64,000 nt of DNA from Alphaproteobacteria bacterium. Its GTDB lineage: Bacteria; Pseudomonadota; Alphaproteobacteria; Micropepsales; Micropepsaceae. A program made the position numbers and the translations under genes. The stretch covers positions 1 through 64,000 of the forward strand of contig JAJPIX010000043.1 of NCBI GenBank assembly GCA_021324545.1, read 5' to 3'. The notes beneath the pieces were generated by a model, which did no database searches, was not told where the DNA came from, and saw only the letters and a program-made list of their open reading frames with translations. Shown here in pieces: positions 1 through 8,940 of the stretch (position 1 is the first letter of the stretch; every line of letters starts with the position of its first letter).

Positions 1-40
1 AATTTAGCCGATAGGAAATCGCGCGCCAACCGCAACAGGT

Positions 41-82
41 TCGTTTTGCGTGAGACCCGAAATCGGGTCTCACGCAAAACGA
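41..82. repeat. Perfect 20-bp inverted repeat, extragenic palindrome
   Basis: Two 20-base arms at 41-60 and 63-82 are exact reverse complements separated by AA. As RNA it would fold into one long hairpin. No T-run follows on either strand, so it does not look like a standard intrinsic terminator. It lies in a 338-bp stretch where I see no gene. It could be a protein-binding palindrome, a REP-like element, or the end of an upstream transcription unit outside the window. Confidence 0.8.
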
Positions 83-338
83 GTGCTGCGCGCGGCCTGC
101 CTGGAAAAAGATTCGCTTTTGTCCCGCTGCGTTTGGTGGATTAACTAGATAGCGTCCGGGAAGCCCAAGCCTTCCGCCTGGTGGCTGGGCGAGATTGCGA
201 AAAGAAACGCGATGTGAATCGGCCCGCTTGATCGCCGGGTTCGTTTCGCGATAGCCTTTCGGCCGGGGATGCAGGCTCCCCTTCAGACGATGGACGTCCA
301 AGTTCTGCTCACGCGCCGCATGGCGCAGGGAGGAACCT

Positions 339-1403
339 ATGGGCGCTTCAGCCAGAAAAACGCACAATTCCGGGGCCGTGGCCGTTCTTTGGCGCGGCGA
401 CCGGGCGCTGCGCGAAACGGCAACCGCAAGCAACAACCGGCTTCACAGGATTTTCGCCGCGCTTTCGGCCAATGGGCTTTCGCCAAGGCCCGTGATCTTC
501 GCGGAAGAATTCATCGAAGACGTGCGCCAGGCGCTTCTGGAATGCGATGCGGCGCTTGTGTGGGTCGATCCGCTTTCGGACGGCCGGACGCGCACCGCAC
601 TCGATCCCCTGTTGCGCGAGGCCGCCGCGCACGGCGTTTGCGTGAGCGCCCATCCCGACACGATCCTGAAAATGGGCACCAAGGAAATCCTTTACCGGAC
701 GCGGCATCTCGGCTGGGGTGCAGACACGCGGATCTACCGCACGATGGAGGCATTGCGCGCGGAATTTCCCGCGCTGCTGGCGCAAGGGACCGCGCGCGTG
801 CTGAAGCAGAACCGCGGCAACGGCGGACAGGGCGTCTGGAAAGTGGAGCCGCTTTCGGGCGGCCGCGTGCGCGTGCTGGAAGGGCGGCGTGGAAGCATGC
901 CCGAAGAGCTGCGGCTCGATGTCTTCCTGGGGCGGTGTGCGGATTATTTCGCCGATGGCGGACTGATCGTCGATCAGCCGTTTCAGCCGCGCCTGCCCGA
1001 GGGCATGATCCGCTGCTATCTCAGCGCCGGCCGCGTGGCGGGTTTCGGGCAGCAGCTGATCAAGGCGCTGATCCCGCCGCCGCCGGAAGGCCCCGACTCG
1101 CCGCAGGCCCAGCCCGGGCCGCGCATCATGCATGCCGCATCCGCCCCGCAGTTTGCGGCGCTTCGCGCGAAGATGGAGCAAGAGTGGGTGCCGCAGATGA
1201 TGGAGACCGTTGGGCTTTCGCGCGGCGATCTGCCGGTCATCTGGGATGCCGATTTTCTCTACGGACCGAAGGATGCGGCCGGCGCGGACACATACGTTCT
1301 GTGCGAGATCAACGTGAGTTCCGTCTTTCCGATCCCCGACGAGGCGCCGGCGGAAATGGCCGCAACGGTTGCGGCGCGGCTGCAATCCGGCGCGCAGGCG
1401 TGA
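339..1403 (+). CDS. Cj0069 family protein, ATP-grasp-like
   Basis: This 354-residue protein resembles the Cj0069 family, whose fold and motifs recall ATP-grasp ligases. The N-terminus carries VLWRGDRALRE. A glycine-rich loop, KQNRGNGGQGVWKV, lies near residues 154-167, and LCEINVSSVFPIPDEAP lies near the C-terminus; its ExN pattern fits ATP/Mg binding. No substrate is known to me for the family. The start is supported by AGGGAGGA five bases upstream. A longer open frame beginning at 269 overlaps it but lacks family character. It appears monocistronic, with the convergent GFA gene ten bases downstream. Confidence 0.75.
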   Translation: MGASARKTHNSGAVAVLWRGDRALRETATASNNRLHRIFAALSANGLSPRPVIFAEEFIEDVRQALLECDAALVWVDPLSDGRTRTALDPLLREAAAHGVCVSAHPDTILKMGTKEILYRTRHLGWGADTRIYRTMEALRAEFPALLAQGTARVLKQNRGNGGQGVWKVEPLSGGRVRVLEGRRGSMPEELRLDVFLGRCADYFADGGLIVDQPFQPRLPEGMIRCYLSAGRVAGFGQQLIKALIPPPPEGPDSPQAQPGPRIMHAASAPQFAALRAKMEQEWVPQMMETVGLSRGDLPVIWDADFLYGPKDAAGADTYVLCEINVSSVFPIPDEAPAEMAATVAARLQSGAQA

Positions 1404-1412
1404 CGGGCCGGA

Positions 1413-1919
1413 TCAATCGCCAAAAGGATCGGCGATGGCGCGCGCCTTGCGCCTGCCGCGCGTCCACATCACGCCGGGATAACCCTTGAGCGGCACCAGC
1501 CTTTCGTTGCGCCAGGCCCATTCCGGCGTCTCTTCGATCGCGATGTGATAGAGCGGTTCGCGGCCGGTGCGCCCATCGAACAGCGCGCGCGGAATGTTGA
1601 TCATGGCGCGGGCGCGGGCGCGCTCATAAAACAGCGGGGTGCCGCAGCGCGCGCAGAAGCTGCGGATGGCGCGCGTGCCGGGCACTTCGAAACGCGCAAT
1701 CCGCCTTGCGCCCTTCACGACGCGCACGCGACTTTTCCAGCAGCCGATATAGGTGGCATAGGCGCAGCCCTGCGCGCGCTGGGTGCTGCGGGAATGATCG
1801 TGCCAGGCCCAGAAGGCGGGCATGTCGATCTCGATTTCGACCGCCCCGCACAAGCAGGCGCCGCGGGCCTGCGCGCGCGAACGGGCCAGAGGCTTTGCGG
1901 GGGCCGTGGTTTTGCGCAT
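1413..1919 (-). CDS. GFA family protein (CENP-V/GFA domain)
   Basis: This 168-residue protein has the zinc-binding cysteines of the glutathione-dependent formaldehyde-activating (Gfa) fold: ACLCGAV (C22, C24), C52/C60 and FCARCGTPLFY (C89, C92). Most family members are not proven formaldehyde-activating enzymes, so the reaction is unknown. I chose the ATG at 1919 because GGGAGA lies seven bases upstream. In-frame ATGs at 1934 and 1943 are possible. The gene is divergent from the dehydratase at 1995 and convergent with the gene before it. Confidence 0.8.
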   Translation of the reverse strand: MRKTTAPAKPLARSRAQARGACLCGAVEIEIDMPAFWAWHDHSRSTQRAQGCAYATYIGCWKSRVRVVKGARRIARFEVPGTRAIRSFCARCGTPLFYERARARAMINIPRALFDGRTGREPLYHIAIEETPEWAWRNERLVPLKGYPGVMWTRGRRKARAIADPFGD

Positions 1920-1994
1920 AAGATGATCTCCCATGCCCTTCATTCTATCGCAGGCCGGACGTGCGGATGCGATACCGGAACAAGCGGAACTGCC

Positions 1995-2957
1995 ATGAGC
2001 GTCGAACCGGTTCGCCCCATCACGCTGGACGAAATCCGCGACGCGCAAAAGCGCATCGCCGGCACGATCGTGCGCACGCCGCTTGTGAAGCTGGAGCTGG
2101 GCAAGGGCTTTCCCGACATCCGCCTGAAGCTTGAAAACCTGCAGCCGATCAACGCCTACAAGCTGCGCGGCGCGGCCAACGCGGTTGCGATGCTTTCCGA
2201 TGCCGAACGCAGCAAGGGCGTGTGGACGATCAGCGCCGGTAACGCCGGCCAGGGCGTGGCCTATGCGGCGCGGGCGGCGGGCGTTCCCTGCCATGTGGTG
2301 GTGATCGACACAGCGCCCGAATCGAAGAAGGAACGGATGAAGGCGCTCGGGGCGAAGCTCATCCCGGTGCCGTTCGACGTGGCCTGGCAGGCGATGGACG
2401 AGCGGAAATATCCGGGCATGGACGGCACCTTCGTGCATCCGTTCGACGATCACAATTTCATCGCCGGAAACGCCACCATGGGCCTTGAGATTCTGGAAGA
2501 TGCGCCGGAGGTGAAAGCGGTGATCGGCGGCATCGGCGGCGGCGGGCTGGTGACGGGGCTGGGCAGTTCCATCAAGGCGCTCAAGCCGCAGGTGAAAGTG
2601 TATGGCGCGGAGCCGGAAACGGCCGCGCCCGCGGCGCTTTCGCACAAGATGGGATCGCCGCAGACCTTCGCGCCGTGGAAACAGTCCTTCGTGGACGGCG
2701 CCGGCGGCAAGAGCGTGTTCCCGCGCATGTGGGAACGGATGAAGCCGCTGGTGGACGGCTATATCGTGGTGACGCTGGAGGAAACAAAGCGCGCCATGCG
2801 GCTGATGGCGGAAAAGGCGCGCGTGATTGCCGAAGGCGCGGGCGCCCTGCCGCTGGCCGCGGCGCTGACCGGCAAGGCCGGCGACGGCCCCATCGTCTGC
2901 ATCGTGTCGGGCGGCAATATCGATCTGGAAAAATTCTGCGCGCTGATTTCCGGCTAG
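1995..2957 (+). CDS. Threonine/serine dehydratase, PLP-dependent
   Basis: This 320-residue fold-type II PLP enzyme probably eliminates ammonia from L-threonine or L-serine to give a 2-oxo acid. NAYKLRGA contains the Schiff-base lysine (K56). SAGNAGQ (80-86) is the substrate carboxylate loop, GGIGGGGLVTG (178-188) holds the PLP phosphate, and VSGGN lies near the C-terminus. There is no C-terminal ACT domain, so the length matches catabolic or short forms rather than the biosynthetic IlvA (about 500 residues). The usual family motif is S-F-K-x-R-G; here Ala-Tyr precede the lysine. A related racemase or hydroxyaspartate dehydratase remains possible. Its stop overlaps the convergent response regulator by 4 nt. 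Confidence 0.85.
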   Translation: MSVEPVRPITLDEIRDAQKRIAGTIVRTPLVKLELGKGFPDIRLKLENLQPINAYKLRGAANAVAMLSDAERSKGVWTISAGNAGQGVAYAARAAGVPCHVVVIDTAPESKKERMKALGAKLIPVPFDVAWQAMDERKYPGMDGTFVHPFDDHNFIAGNATMGLEILEDAPEVKAVIGGIGGGGLVTGLGSSIKALKPQVKVYGAEPETAAPAALSHKMGSPQTFAPWKQSFVDGAGGKSVFPRMWERMKPLVDGYIVVTLEETKRAMRLMAEKARVIAEGAGALPLAAALTGKAGDGPIVCIVSGGNIDLEKFCALISG

Positions 2958-3304
2958 CCCCTTACGGCGCGTTCCAGTTCGGCGATGTCGAAGGGCTTGG
3001 GAAGATATTGGACATCCCGGAAGACCGGATCGCCGCTGCCCGATGCGCGCGAATAGCCGCTGGCGACCACGATGCGCAACGAAGGCCTCAGCGCACGGGC
3101 CTTTTCGATCAGCTCGCGGCCCGGCATTCCCGGAAGCCCCAGATCCGCCACCATGACGCCGATCGCAGGGTTTTTCGCGAGCGCGGCCAGCGCGCGATGG
3201 CCATCGCCCGCCTCGGCCACCGGATAGCCAAGCTGTTCCAGCATGGCGGCGGTCGCCACACGGACCAGCACGACATCCTCCACGATCAGGATGGTGGTTT
3301 TCAC
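2954..3304 (-). CDS. Single-domain response regulator (CheY-like)
   Basis: This 116-residue protein is a receiver domain with no output domain. The acidic pair is E9-D10, the phospho-acceptor is D54 (VADLGLPGMPG), the switch serine is S82 (VVASGYS) and the conserved lysine is K103 in YLPKPF. No histidine kinase lies nearby, so its partner is unknown. It may be an orphan regulator or phosphate sink. The gene ends inside the stop region of the convergent dehydratase and starts about 55 bp from tRNA-Pro. Confidence 0.9.
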   Translation of the reverse strand: MKTTILIVEDVVLVRVATAAMLEQLGYPVAEAGDGHRALAALAKNPAIGVMVADLGLPGMPGRELIEKARALRPSLRIVVASGYSRASGSGDPVFRDVQYLPKPFDIAELERAVRG

Positions 3305-3358
3305 GGCGCCTATTCCCCCGGATGGCGAACGCGCAAGGCAGGACGGGCGTTCCGGCGG

Positions 3359-3435
3359 TGGTCGGAGAGAGAGGATTCGAACCTCCGGCCCCCACGTCCC
3401 GAACGTGGTGCTCTACCAGGCTGAGCTACTCTCCG
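3359..3435 (-). tRNA. tRNA-Pro (anticodon CGG)
   Basis: The reverse strand folds as a complete 77-nt cloverleaf. The acceptor CGGAGAG pairs with CTCTCCG, the anticodon stem CCACG/CGTGG encloses loop TTCGGGA (anticodon CGG, reads CCG), and the T arm contains GGTTCGAATCC. The CCA end is encoded at 3359-3361. Confidence 0.96.
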
Positions 3436-3487
3436 AATGCCGGCGGGCCTTATAACGGCGCGGCCATCGCCCCGCAACTGGCCCGGT

Positions 3488-4897
3488 TCAGATGAAATCG
3501 TGCACGCTCAAATGGCTGAGGTTTGCGGCATTGTCGAGCAGTATGACGGCATCTTGGCCGACCTGATAGCCGGCTGTGCCCGTCGGATTCACGATGAGGA
3601 ACAATTTGCCGGCCTGGTCGCCATGAGCGGCCGTGTAAAGCACGGCCGAATGGGCGCCGAGCCGGGACGCAGTGAGAACGTGCGAAAGGTCATGACCGAA
3701 GCTGGCCAGCGACAGGCTTCCGGTGTGCAGCCGCTGATCGATGGCACTGATTGCTTTCCAGACGTCGAACACATCCTGGCTGGCATCGAAAGCGACAACC
3801 GTGTCGAACTTCGTGCCGGTCGAGTCACCCGCGCCTGCATAAACGAAGCTGTCGCGGCCGGTGCCGCCGTTGATCCGGTCGGCGCCCTTCCCGCCTTCGA
3901 TAAAGTCGCTTCCTCCGCCGCCATTCAGCACATTGTGCGCGTCGCTGCCGAAGATCGTATCGGACCCGCTGCCGCCCGTCGCATTTTCGATCGCGGTGAA
4001 CGGGCCAAGCGCGACCGTGTCGTAGCTGACGGCGCCATCGCTGAAATGTATGGGCAGTCCGAGCTGGCTGAATGTCGCGTTGGACAGGTCGATGCGGCCA
4101 CCCGTGGACGATTTGTAGAAAATCGTATCGTGGCCCGATACGTCGTTGATGGTCTGCCAGTAATGCTGCGTGCCGTAGAAAACATATTTCGTGTTCCCGG
4201 GATTGGCGCTGGGCGACTGGCCGTAAAGCGTTTCCATCGCCAAAAGGTCGTAATACTGCGGCGTGGTCGGGTAGAAATCGGCCGATACCGACGATACGGG
4301 CGTGTTCTCCTTCACGTCATAGCTCATGATCGTATAGAAGAAGCTGTCATGCGCCGCATCCAGCGTGACGGGTTTTTCGAACGGATGCTTCAGGCCCAGC
4401 GCGTGCCCAAGTTCATGCAGGATGGTCGTGAATGCATAGGTGCCGGGCGCCACGCTGCTCATGGCGTCGGAATTCCACTGGCTGCTGAACCAGACATCGC
4501 CCGCGTCGGGCGAGCTCCCCGGGTAATAGGCGTGCGCATAGAAGCCGCTGTTGCCGAGATCGGAGATGGCAAAGCGGATTTCGCCGCAGGTCGTGCTGTT
4601 GTCTGAAAGCTTCGAGAACGTGATGTTCGCCGAGTTGGCCCAGACCGTGAGGGCCTGCTGACAGGCGCTCCGTTCCACCGCATCCAGGACGCTCATGTTC
4701 GTGTATTCGTTGTCGCCGCTGTAGGACGTCGCCCAATAAGAATGTGCGGCGCTCGTGGGGAAGCTGTACGTGAGCGCCACGCCCGAGCCGAGGCCGCCCC
4801 CCCATTTCATGCCGGAAAGCAGAGCCTGGACCTGCTGCGAAAGCCCCGCCATGGATATGATGGTGTATGGGACCGAATTGCTCGTTGGCGACGCCAT
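3488..4897 (-). CDS. Serralysin-like M10 metalloprotease with RTX repeats
   Basis: This 469-residue secreted zinc protease carries HELGHALGLKH (from H161, HExxHxxGxxH) and the Met-turn YTIMSYD (M191), both diagnostic of metzincins. From about residue 300 come calcium-binding RTX nonapeptides such as GGSGSDTIFG, GGGGSDFIEGG and GGTGRD, followed by a C-terminal secretion-type domain. There is no Sec signal peptide, as expected for export through a type I system, but no T1SS genes are in the window. A paralogue lies 71 bp away in the same orientation. The physiological substrate is unknown. Confidence 0.9.
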   Translation of the reverse strand: MASPTSNSVPYTIISMAGLSQQVQALLSGMKWGGGLGSGVALTYSFPTSAAHSYWATSYSGDNEYTNMSVLDAVERSACQQALTVWANSANITFSKLSDNSTTCGEIRFAISDLGNSGFYAHAYYPGSSPDAGDVWFSSQWNSDAMSSVAPGTYAFTTILHELGHALGLKHPFEKPVTLDAAHDSFFYTIMSYDVKENTPVSSVSADFYPTTPQYYDLLAMETLYGQSPSANPGNTKYVFYGTQHYWQTINDVSGHDTIFYKSSTGGRIDLSNATFSQLGLPIHFSDGAVSYDTVALGPFTAIENATGGSGSDTIFGSDAHNVLNGGGGSDFIEGGKGADRINGGTGRDSFVYAGAGDSTGTKFDTVVAFDASQDVFDVWKAISAIDQRLHTGSLSLASFGHDLSHVLTASRLGAHSAVLYTAAHGDQAGKLFLIVNPTGTAGYQVGQDAVILLDNAANLSHLSVHDFI

Positions 4898-4968
4898 TTT
4901 GGCTCCTGTCAGTTTGCTGCTGACGGCGGTTCAGCGGGCCGCCGTTCCGGCGAATATCGGTTTGCCCG

Positions 4969-6612
4969 TCAGGTGAAATTGCCGGACGCCAGGCTTGAGA
5001 GACTGGTTCCGGCGGCAAGCTCGATCACAAGATCGGCGCCGGCCTGATAGCCGGGCGTTCCGTTTGCATCCACCACCAGAAACGTCTTGCCCGCATAGTC
5101 GCCGGCCGATGGCGTGAACAGGTCGAAATGGTGGGCGCCAAGCTTGCCGGAAAGGTCGGACGCCAGATCGCTGTCGAACGTCGCCTTCGAGAGGCTTCCG
5201 GACGAATAGGTGTGCAGCGCGCCGGAAACCGAAAACCACAGGTCGAATGTGTCAACCGTGGCGTTGAATTTCGAGACAATATCGAAATGCGAACTGGTCG
5301 ACTGGCCGGCCGCGGCGTAAACGAGAACATCGTGACCCGCACCCGCCGTCAATTTGTCGGCGCCGAGCCCGCCCGTGATATGGTCGCCGTCCTTGTTGGC
5401 CGTGACCGTGTCGTTCCCCTTGCCGCCCACGAAGCTGTCGATCTTCGTGCCCGTCGCGATGCAGATGTTGTTTTTCTGTCCGTTGCAGCTGGAAAAGGTG
5501 CCCGCGTTCAGATTGATCCTGGAGGCGGCTGCAAAGCCCGAAAGGTCGAGCGTATTGCCCGTGCCCGAATCCCAGATGGTCACGACCGGGTTCACGTTCA
5601 GGGTGAAATCGTAGAACGGAACATTCGAGGGCAGATTCGTGTGGAAGCCGAAGATGTCCCCGCCGTTGAAGACGGTGGCCGCGGGCTTGCCGTAAAGCGC
5701 CTGCGCCGCGAGGATATCGAGCATCATCGGCGTGGTGGGATTGTTGTTCCAGATCTGCGCGCCCTGCGTCACCGTTCCCCAGTCCGTTCCCTTCACGGGA
5801 TAGCTTGAAAAGAATTTCGCACCCGAATCGGAAGGGTCGATGTACGACATCAGCGTCCAGAGCCGGGAGTCATAGGGGCTGTATTGCGCCTGGAGCGGGT
5901 CAACGCTCGATCCTTCGTCATAAGGCCCGCCATGACCAAGCCCGATCGCATGGCCAAGCTCATGCAGGATGGTCGTCCAGGGATAACCGCCGTCCTTCGT
6001 GAAATCCTTGGTGATCGGCCCGAAGCCCGGGACGCTGGTGTCAATCGAGAGCGTCGAGCCGGTGGTCGTCCACAGAACCGAACCGCCTGCCTTTCCCGCG
6101 TTGGGGTTGCTCGAGGTGAAGCTCGATTGATCGAATGCCCCGCTGTGGCCGCGCGTGATGAGGAGATCTGCGGCGCCCTTGCTTGAGGCCAGGGCGAATT
6201 TGATGTTGGCAAAATCCGACCACAGTTTCAGGCAGTCCGTGAACACGGCCTTTTCCGTGGCGGTCCAGGAGGAGGCCGCGTCAAAGAAGTATTTTATCGT
6301 GCCGCCCGAGGTGCCCGGCGTGGCAGAACCCCATTTCGCGGCCAGGGTCGAGTTCGTGTACGTGGCGGGAAACGAGGGCTCGTTCCACGCCGCGAAACTG
6401 GGATTTGCGATCTTGCCCGCACCCGTGATGGCCGAAATGTAGGTGATTTCGTCCGCCATCGTCGGCGTGGAGAGCGTTGTTCCGCCGTTCAGGGCGTGCA
6501 GGCGCGCCGCGGGAAGAAAGCCCGATTGCGCGGCGCCGTTTCCGCCGAAGTGAAAGCTGTCTTCGTCAGCGCCAAACCATGGCGATGCGTGTGGTACATG
6601 CTGCGCGGCCAT
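4969..6612 (-). CDS. Serralysin-like M10 metalloprotease with RTX repeats (second copy)
   Basis: This 547-residue paralogue of the neighbouring protease has a longer N-terminus. It shows HELGHAIGLGH for zinc binding and LWTLMSYID as Met-turn. A short RTX segment (GGKGNDTVTANKDGDHITGG, then GADKLTAGAGHD) precedes a C-terminal domain matching the first protease. The ATG at 6612 has GGAG eight bases upstream and is preferred to the in-frame ATG at 6645. It is upstream of its paralogue in transcription order, so the two are probably co-transcribed. It likely degrades protein outside the cell after type I secretion. Confidence 0.88.
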   Translation of the reverse strand: MAAQHVPHASPWFGADEDSFHFGGNGAAQSGFLPAARLHALNGGTTLSTPTMADEITYISAITGAGKIANPSFAAWNEPSFPATYTNSTLAAKWGSATPGTSGGTIKYFFDAASSWTATEKAVFTDCLKLWSDFANIKFALASSKGAADLLITRGHSGAFDQSSFTSSNPNAGKAGGSVLWTTTGSTLSIDTSVPGFGPITKDFTKDGGYPWTTILHELGHAIGLGHGGPYDEGSSVDPLQAQYSPYDSRLWTLMSYIDPSDSGAKFFSSYPVKGTDWGTVTQGAQIWNNNPTTPMMLDILAAQALYGKPAATVFNGGDIFGFHTNLPSNVPFYDFTLNVNPVVTIWDSGTGNTLDLSGFAAASRINLNAGTFSSCNGQKNNICIATGTKIDSFVGGKGNDTVTANKDGDHITGGLGADKLTAGAGHDVLVYAAAGQSTSSHFDIVSKFNATVDTFDLWFSVSGALHTYSSGSLSKATFDSDLASDLSGKLGAHHFDLFTPSAGDYAGKTFLVVDANGTPGYQAGADLVIELAAGTSLSSLASGNFT

Positions 6613-6788
6613 GGCTCCGTCTCCACCCCGAAAAGGCCATCGCAACTATCGCACAGATGCGGGCGTGATTCATCATGGCATTTGCAAAGAGTCGTTTACG
6701 GCAAATTTCAAGCAAAGCCGCGCGCGCCGCAAAGCCGGGCCGGTTGAAACCCCGGGGGGCGGCCAGTATGGTCCGCCGCCCGGCAAAT

Positions 6789-6863
6789 TGGGGCGTCGCC
6801 AAGCGGTAAGGCACCGGATTTTGATTCCGGCATTCGGAGGTTCGAATCCTCCCGCCCCAGCCA
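6789..6863 (+). tRNA. tRNA-Gln (anticodon TTG)
   Basis: A complete 75-nt cloverleaf: acceptor TGGGGCG pairs with CGCCCCA, the anticodon stem CCGGA/TCCGG encloses TTTTGAT (anticodon TTG), the T arm is GGAGGTTCGAATCCTCC, and CCA is encoded at 6861-6863. An imperfect GC-rich inverted repeat lies just upstream at about 6752-6786. Confidence 0.96.
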
Positions 6864-6867
6864 TTCC

Positions 6868-7320
6868 CTATTTGAACAGAAGTCCGATGGTTTCGGCCAC
6901 GCAGGCCGGCCGCGGCTGGCCTTCGACTTCGATGGCGAACTCGCTCGTCACCTGAAGCCCGCCGCCGCGCGGTTCCACCGCAAGCACCTTCTGGCGGGCG
7001 CGAAGCCGGCTGCCCACGGGCACCATGCTGGTGAAACGCACCTTGTTGGAGCCGTAGTTGATGCCGCGCGAAATGCCGGTCACGCGCAGGATCTGCTGCC
7101 CGAAAAAGGGAATGAGCGAAAGCGTCAGATAGCCGTGCGCGATGGTCTTTCCGCCGGGCATGCCCGTCTTGGCGCGCTCGACATCCACATGAATCCATTG
7201 GTGGTCGTTTGTGGCGTCGGCGAATTTGTTGATGCGGTCCTGGTCGATCACGATCCAATCGGATACGCCGACCTCCTGCCCTGCCAGTTGCGGCAGGTCT
7301 TCGTAGCTGACGGTTTTCAT
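6868..7320 (-). CDS. MaoC family dehydratase (NodN-like hydratase)
   Basis: This 150-residue single-hotdog protein is probably an (R)-specific enoyl-CoA hydratase. The hydratase-2 motif is FADATNDHQWIHVD, with the catalytic pair D39 and H44. GGKTIAHGYLTLSL follows, as in NodN and PhaJ relatives. It is the last gene of a minus-strand pair with the acyl-CoA synthetase 12 bp upstream, so it likely hydrates the enoyl-CoA made from the activated acid. It ends five bases from tRNA-Gln. Confidence 0.85.
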   Translation of the reverse strand: MKTVSYEDLPQLAGQEVGVSDWIVIDQDRINKFADATNDHQWIHVDVERAKTGMPGGKTIAHGYLTLSLIPFFGQQILRVTGISRGINYGSNKVRFTSMVPVGSRLRARQKVLAVEPRGGGLQVTSEFAIEVEGQPRPACVAETIGLLFK

Positions 7321-7332
7321 GGCCCCTTCTTT

Positions 7333-8889
7333 CTAGACGATGCGTGAATTCCGTTTGCCCCAGTAACGGTCGCGGATCAGGCGCTTGTAAAGCTTGCCGG
7401 TGGGATGGCGCGGCAGTTCGCGCTCGAAATCCACCGAACGGGGGCATTTGATGGGCGAAAGCCGCGCGCGGGCAAACGCGATGAGCTCTTCGGCCAGCGC
7501 CGGCGTTGCGTCACGCCAGTCGGCCGGCTGCACCACGGCCTTCACTTCCTCGCCGAATTCCTCGTTGGGCACGCCGATCACCGCCACGTCGGCCACCTTG
7601 GGATGGGCGATGAGGACGTTCTCGGCCTCCTGCGGATAGATATTCACGCCGCCGGAGATGATCATGAACGCCTTGCGGTCGGTGAGATAAAGAAAGCCAT
7701 CGGCATCGAGCCGGCCCACATCGCCCAGCGTGGACCAATCCGGATGCGCGGGATGGCGCGACTCGGCGGTCTTCTTCGGGTCGTTGTGATAGTGGAACGT
7801 GGTCGCGCCGGCGAAATAGATGACGCCTTCCTCGCCCACCGGCAGTTCCTCGCCGTTTTCGCCGCAGATATGGATTTCGCCGAGTAGCGATTTTCCGACG
7901 GTTCCGGGATGCTTCAGCCAATCGGCGCTGTTCGCATAGCAGAAGCCGTTGCCTTCGGTTCCCGCGTAATATTCGTGGATCACGGGCCCCCACCACTCGA
8001 TCATCCTGCGCTTGACTTCGACCGGGCACGGCGCCGCCGCGTGAATGGCGGCCTTCATGGACGAAACATCGTAACGCGCGCGCACCGCATCGGGCAGCTT
8101 CAGCATGCGCACGAACATGGTGGGCACCCATTGGCTGGCGTTGGCCTTGTACTGCTCAATATATTTGAGCGCGAGCTCCGGATCGAAATGCTCCATCGCC
8201 ACCACCGTGCCGCCAAGGCGATGCACCGTCATGCAATAGCGCAGCGGCGCGGCGTGATAGAACGGCGCGGGCGAAAGATAGACCGTATCGCCGTTGAATC
8301 CGAACAGCATCGCCACTAGCGCCGTGAGCGGATTGGGCGAATCGATCGGCGCGCCGTCGAGCTCATGCCGCACGCCCTTGGGCCGCCCGGTCGTTCCCGA
8401 AGAATAAAGCATGTCGGCGCCGGCCGACTGATCTGCGATGGGCACGGCCGGCATTTTGCCGGCTTCTGCTTCATATGAGCCGAAGCCTGCGATTTCGCCG
8501 CCGACGGAAAGGCATTTCAGCCGCGGCAGCGCGCCGGGAATTTCGCGCGCCACGTTTGCCAAGGCGTGAGAGGCGATGAACAGCTTCGCGCCGCAATCCC
8601 TGAGAATGTATTCGACTTCGCCCGCCGTCAGCCGCGAGGAGATGCAGGTGTAGTAAAGGCCGGCGCGCTGCGCGCCCCAGCAGATTTCGAAATAGCGGAT
8701 GTTGTTGTCCATGAAGATCGCAACGACATCGCCCCGGCCAAGACCACAGGCGCGAAAAAGCTGCGCGGCCTGGTTCGAGCGTTCGTCGAGTTCGCGATAG
8801 GTGAGCAGTTCGCCGCTGCCGGCCATGATGACGGCCGGCTTTCCGGGCGCAGTATTGGCGTGATGGGAGGGATGCACGGGCGTTTCCAA
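7333..8889 (-). CDS. Acyl-CoA synthetase (AMP-forming)
   Basis: This 518-residue ANL-family ligase activates a carboxylic acid, probably a fatty or alicyclic acid, to its CoA thioester via an acyl-adenylate. Motifs: MLYSSGTTGRPKGV (P-loop-like A3), YYAGTEG (A5), TLGDVGRLDADGFLYLTDR (A7/A8) and HPTGKLYKR, which carries the catalytic lysine. It is close to FadD-like ligases of steroid and lipid catabolism, but the substrate cannot be fixed. It pairs with the MaoC hydratase downstream, and the TetR regulator lies 51 bp upstream on the same strand. Confidence 0.88.
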   Translation of the reverse strand: METPVHPSHHANTAPGKPAVIMAGSGELLTYRELDERSNQAAQLFRACGLGRGDVVAIFMDNNIRYFEICWGAQRAGLYYTCISSRLTAGEVEYILRDCGAKLFIASHALANVAREIPGALPRLKCLSVGGEIAGFGSYEAEAGKMPAVPIADQSAGADMLYSSGTTGRPKGVRHELDGAPIDSPNPLTALVAMLFGFNGDTVYLSPAPFYHAAPLRYCMTVHRLGGTVVAMEHFDPELALKYIEQYKANASQWVPTMFVRMLKLPDAVRARYDVSSMKAAIHAAAPCPVEVKRRMIEWWGPVIHEYYAGTEGNGFCYANSADWLKHPGTVGKSLLGEIHICGENGEELPVGEEGVIYFAGATTFHYHNDPKKTAESRHPAHPDWSTLGDVGRLDADGFLYLTDRKAFMIISGGVNIYPQEAENVLIAHPKVADVAVIGVPNEEFGEEVKAVVQPADWRDATPALAEELIAFARARLSPIKCPRSVDFERELPRHPTGKLYKRLIRDRYWGKRNSRIV

Positions 8890-8940
8890 GATGGCGTTTG
8901 CCCGATGATTCCCGGAAAATGATGCAAGCGCAAAGGCTGC

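Noticed and set aside
269-1489. Long open frame of about 400 codons overlapping the Cj0069-type gene
   Set aside because: It is Arg/Gly/Ala-rich with no motif, whereas the 339-1403 frame has an ATP-grasp-like loop and a ribosome site.
1413-3395. 660-codon open frame on the minus strand spanning the GFA gene, dehydratase and regulator
   Set aside because: Only its 3' part is a real gene (GFA). The rest is antisense to the dehydratase and has shadow composition.
6750-6788. Imperfect GC-rich inverted repeat as a terminator before tRNA-Gln
   Set aside because: The arms have a mismatch and a bulge and no T-run follows, so I do not list it as a terminator.
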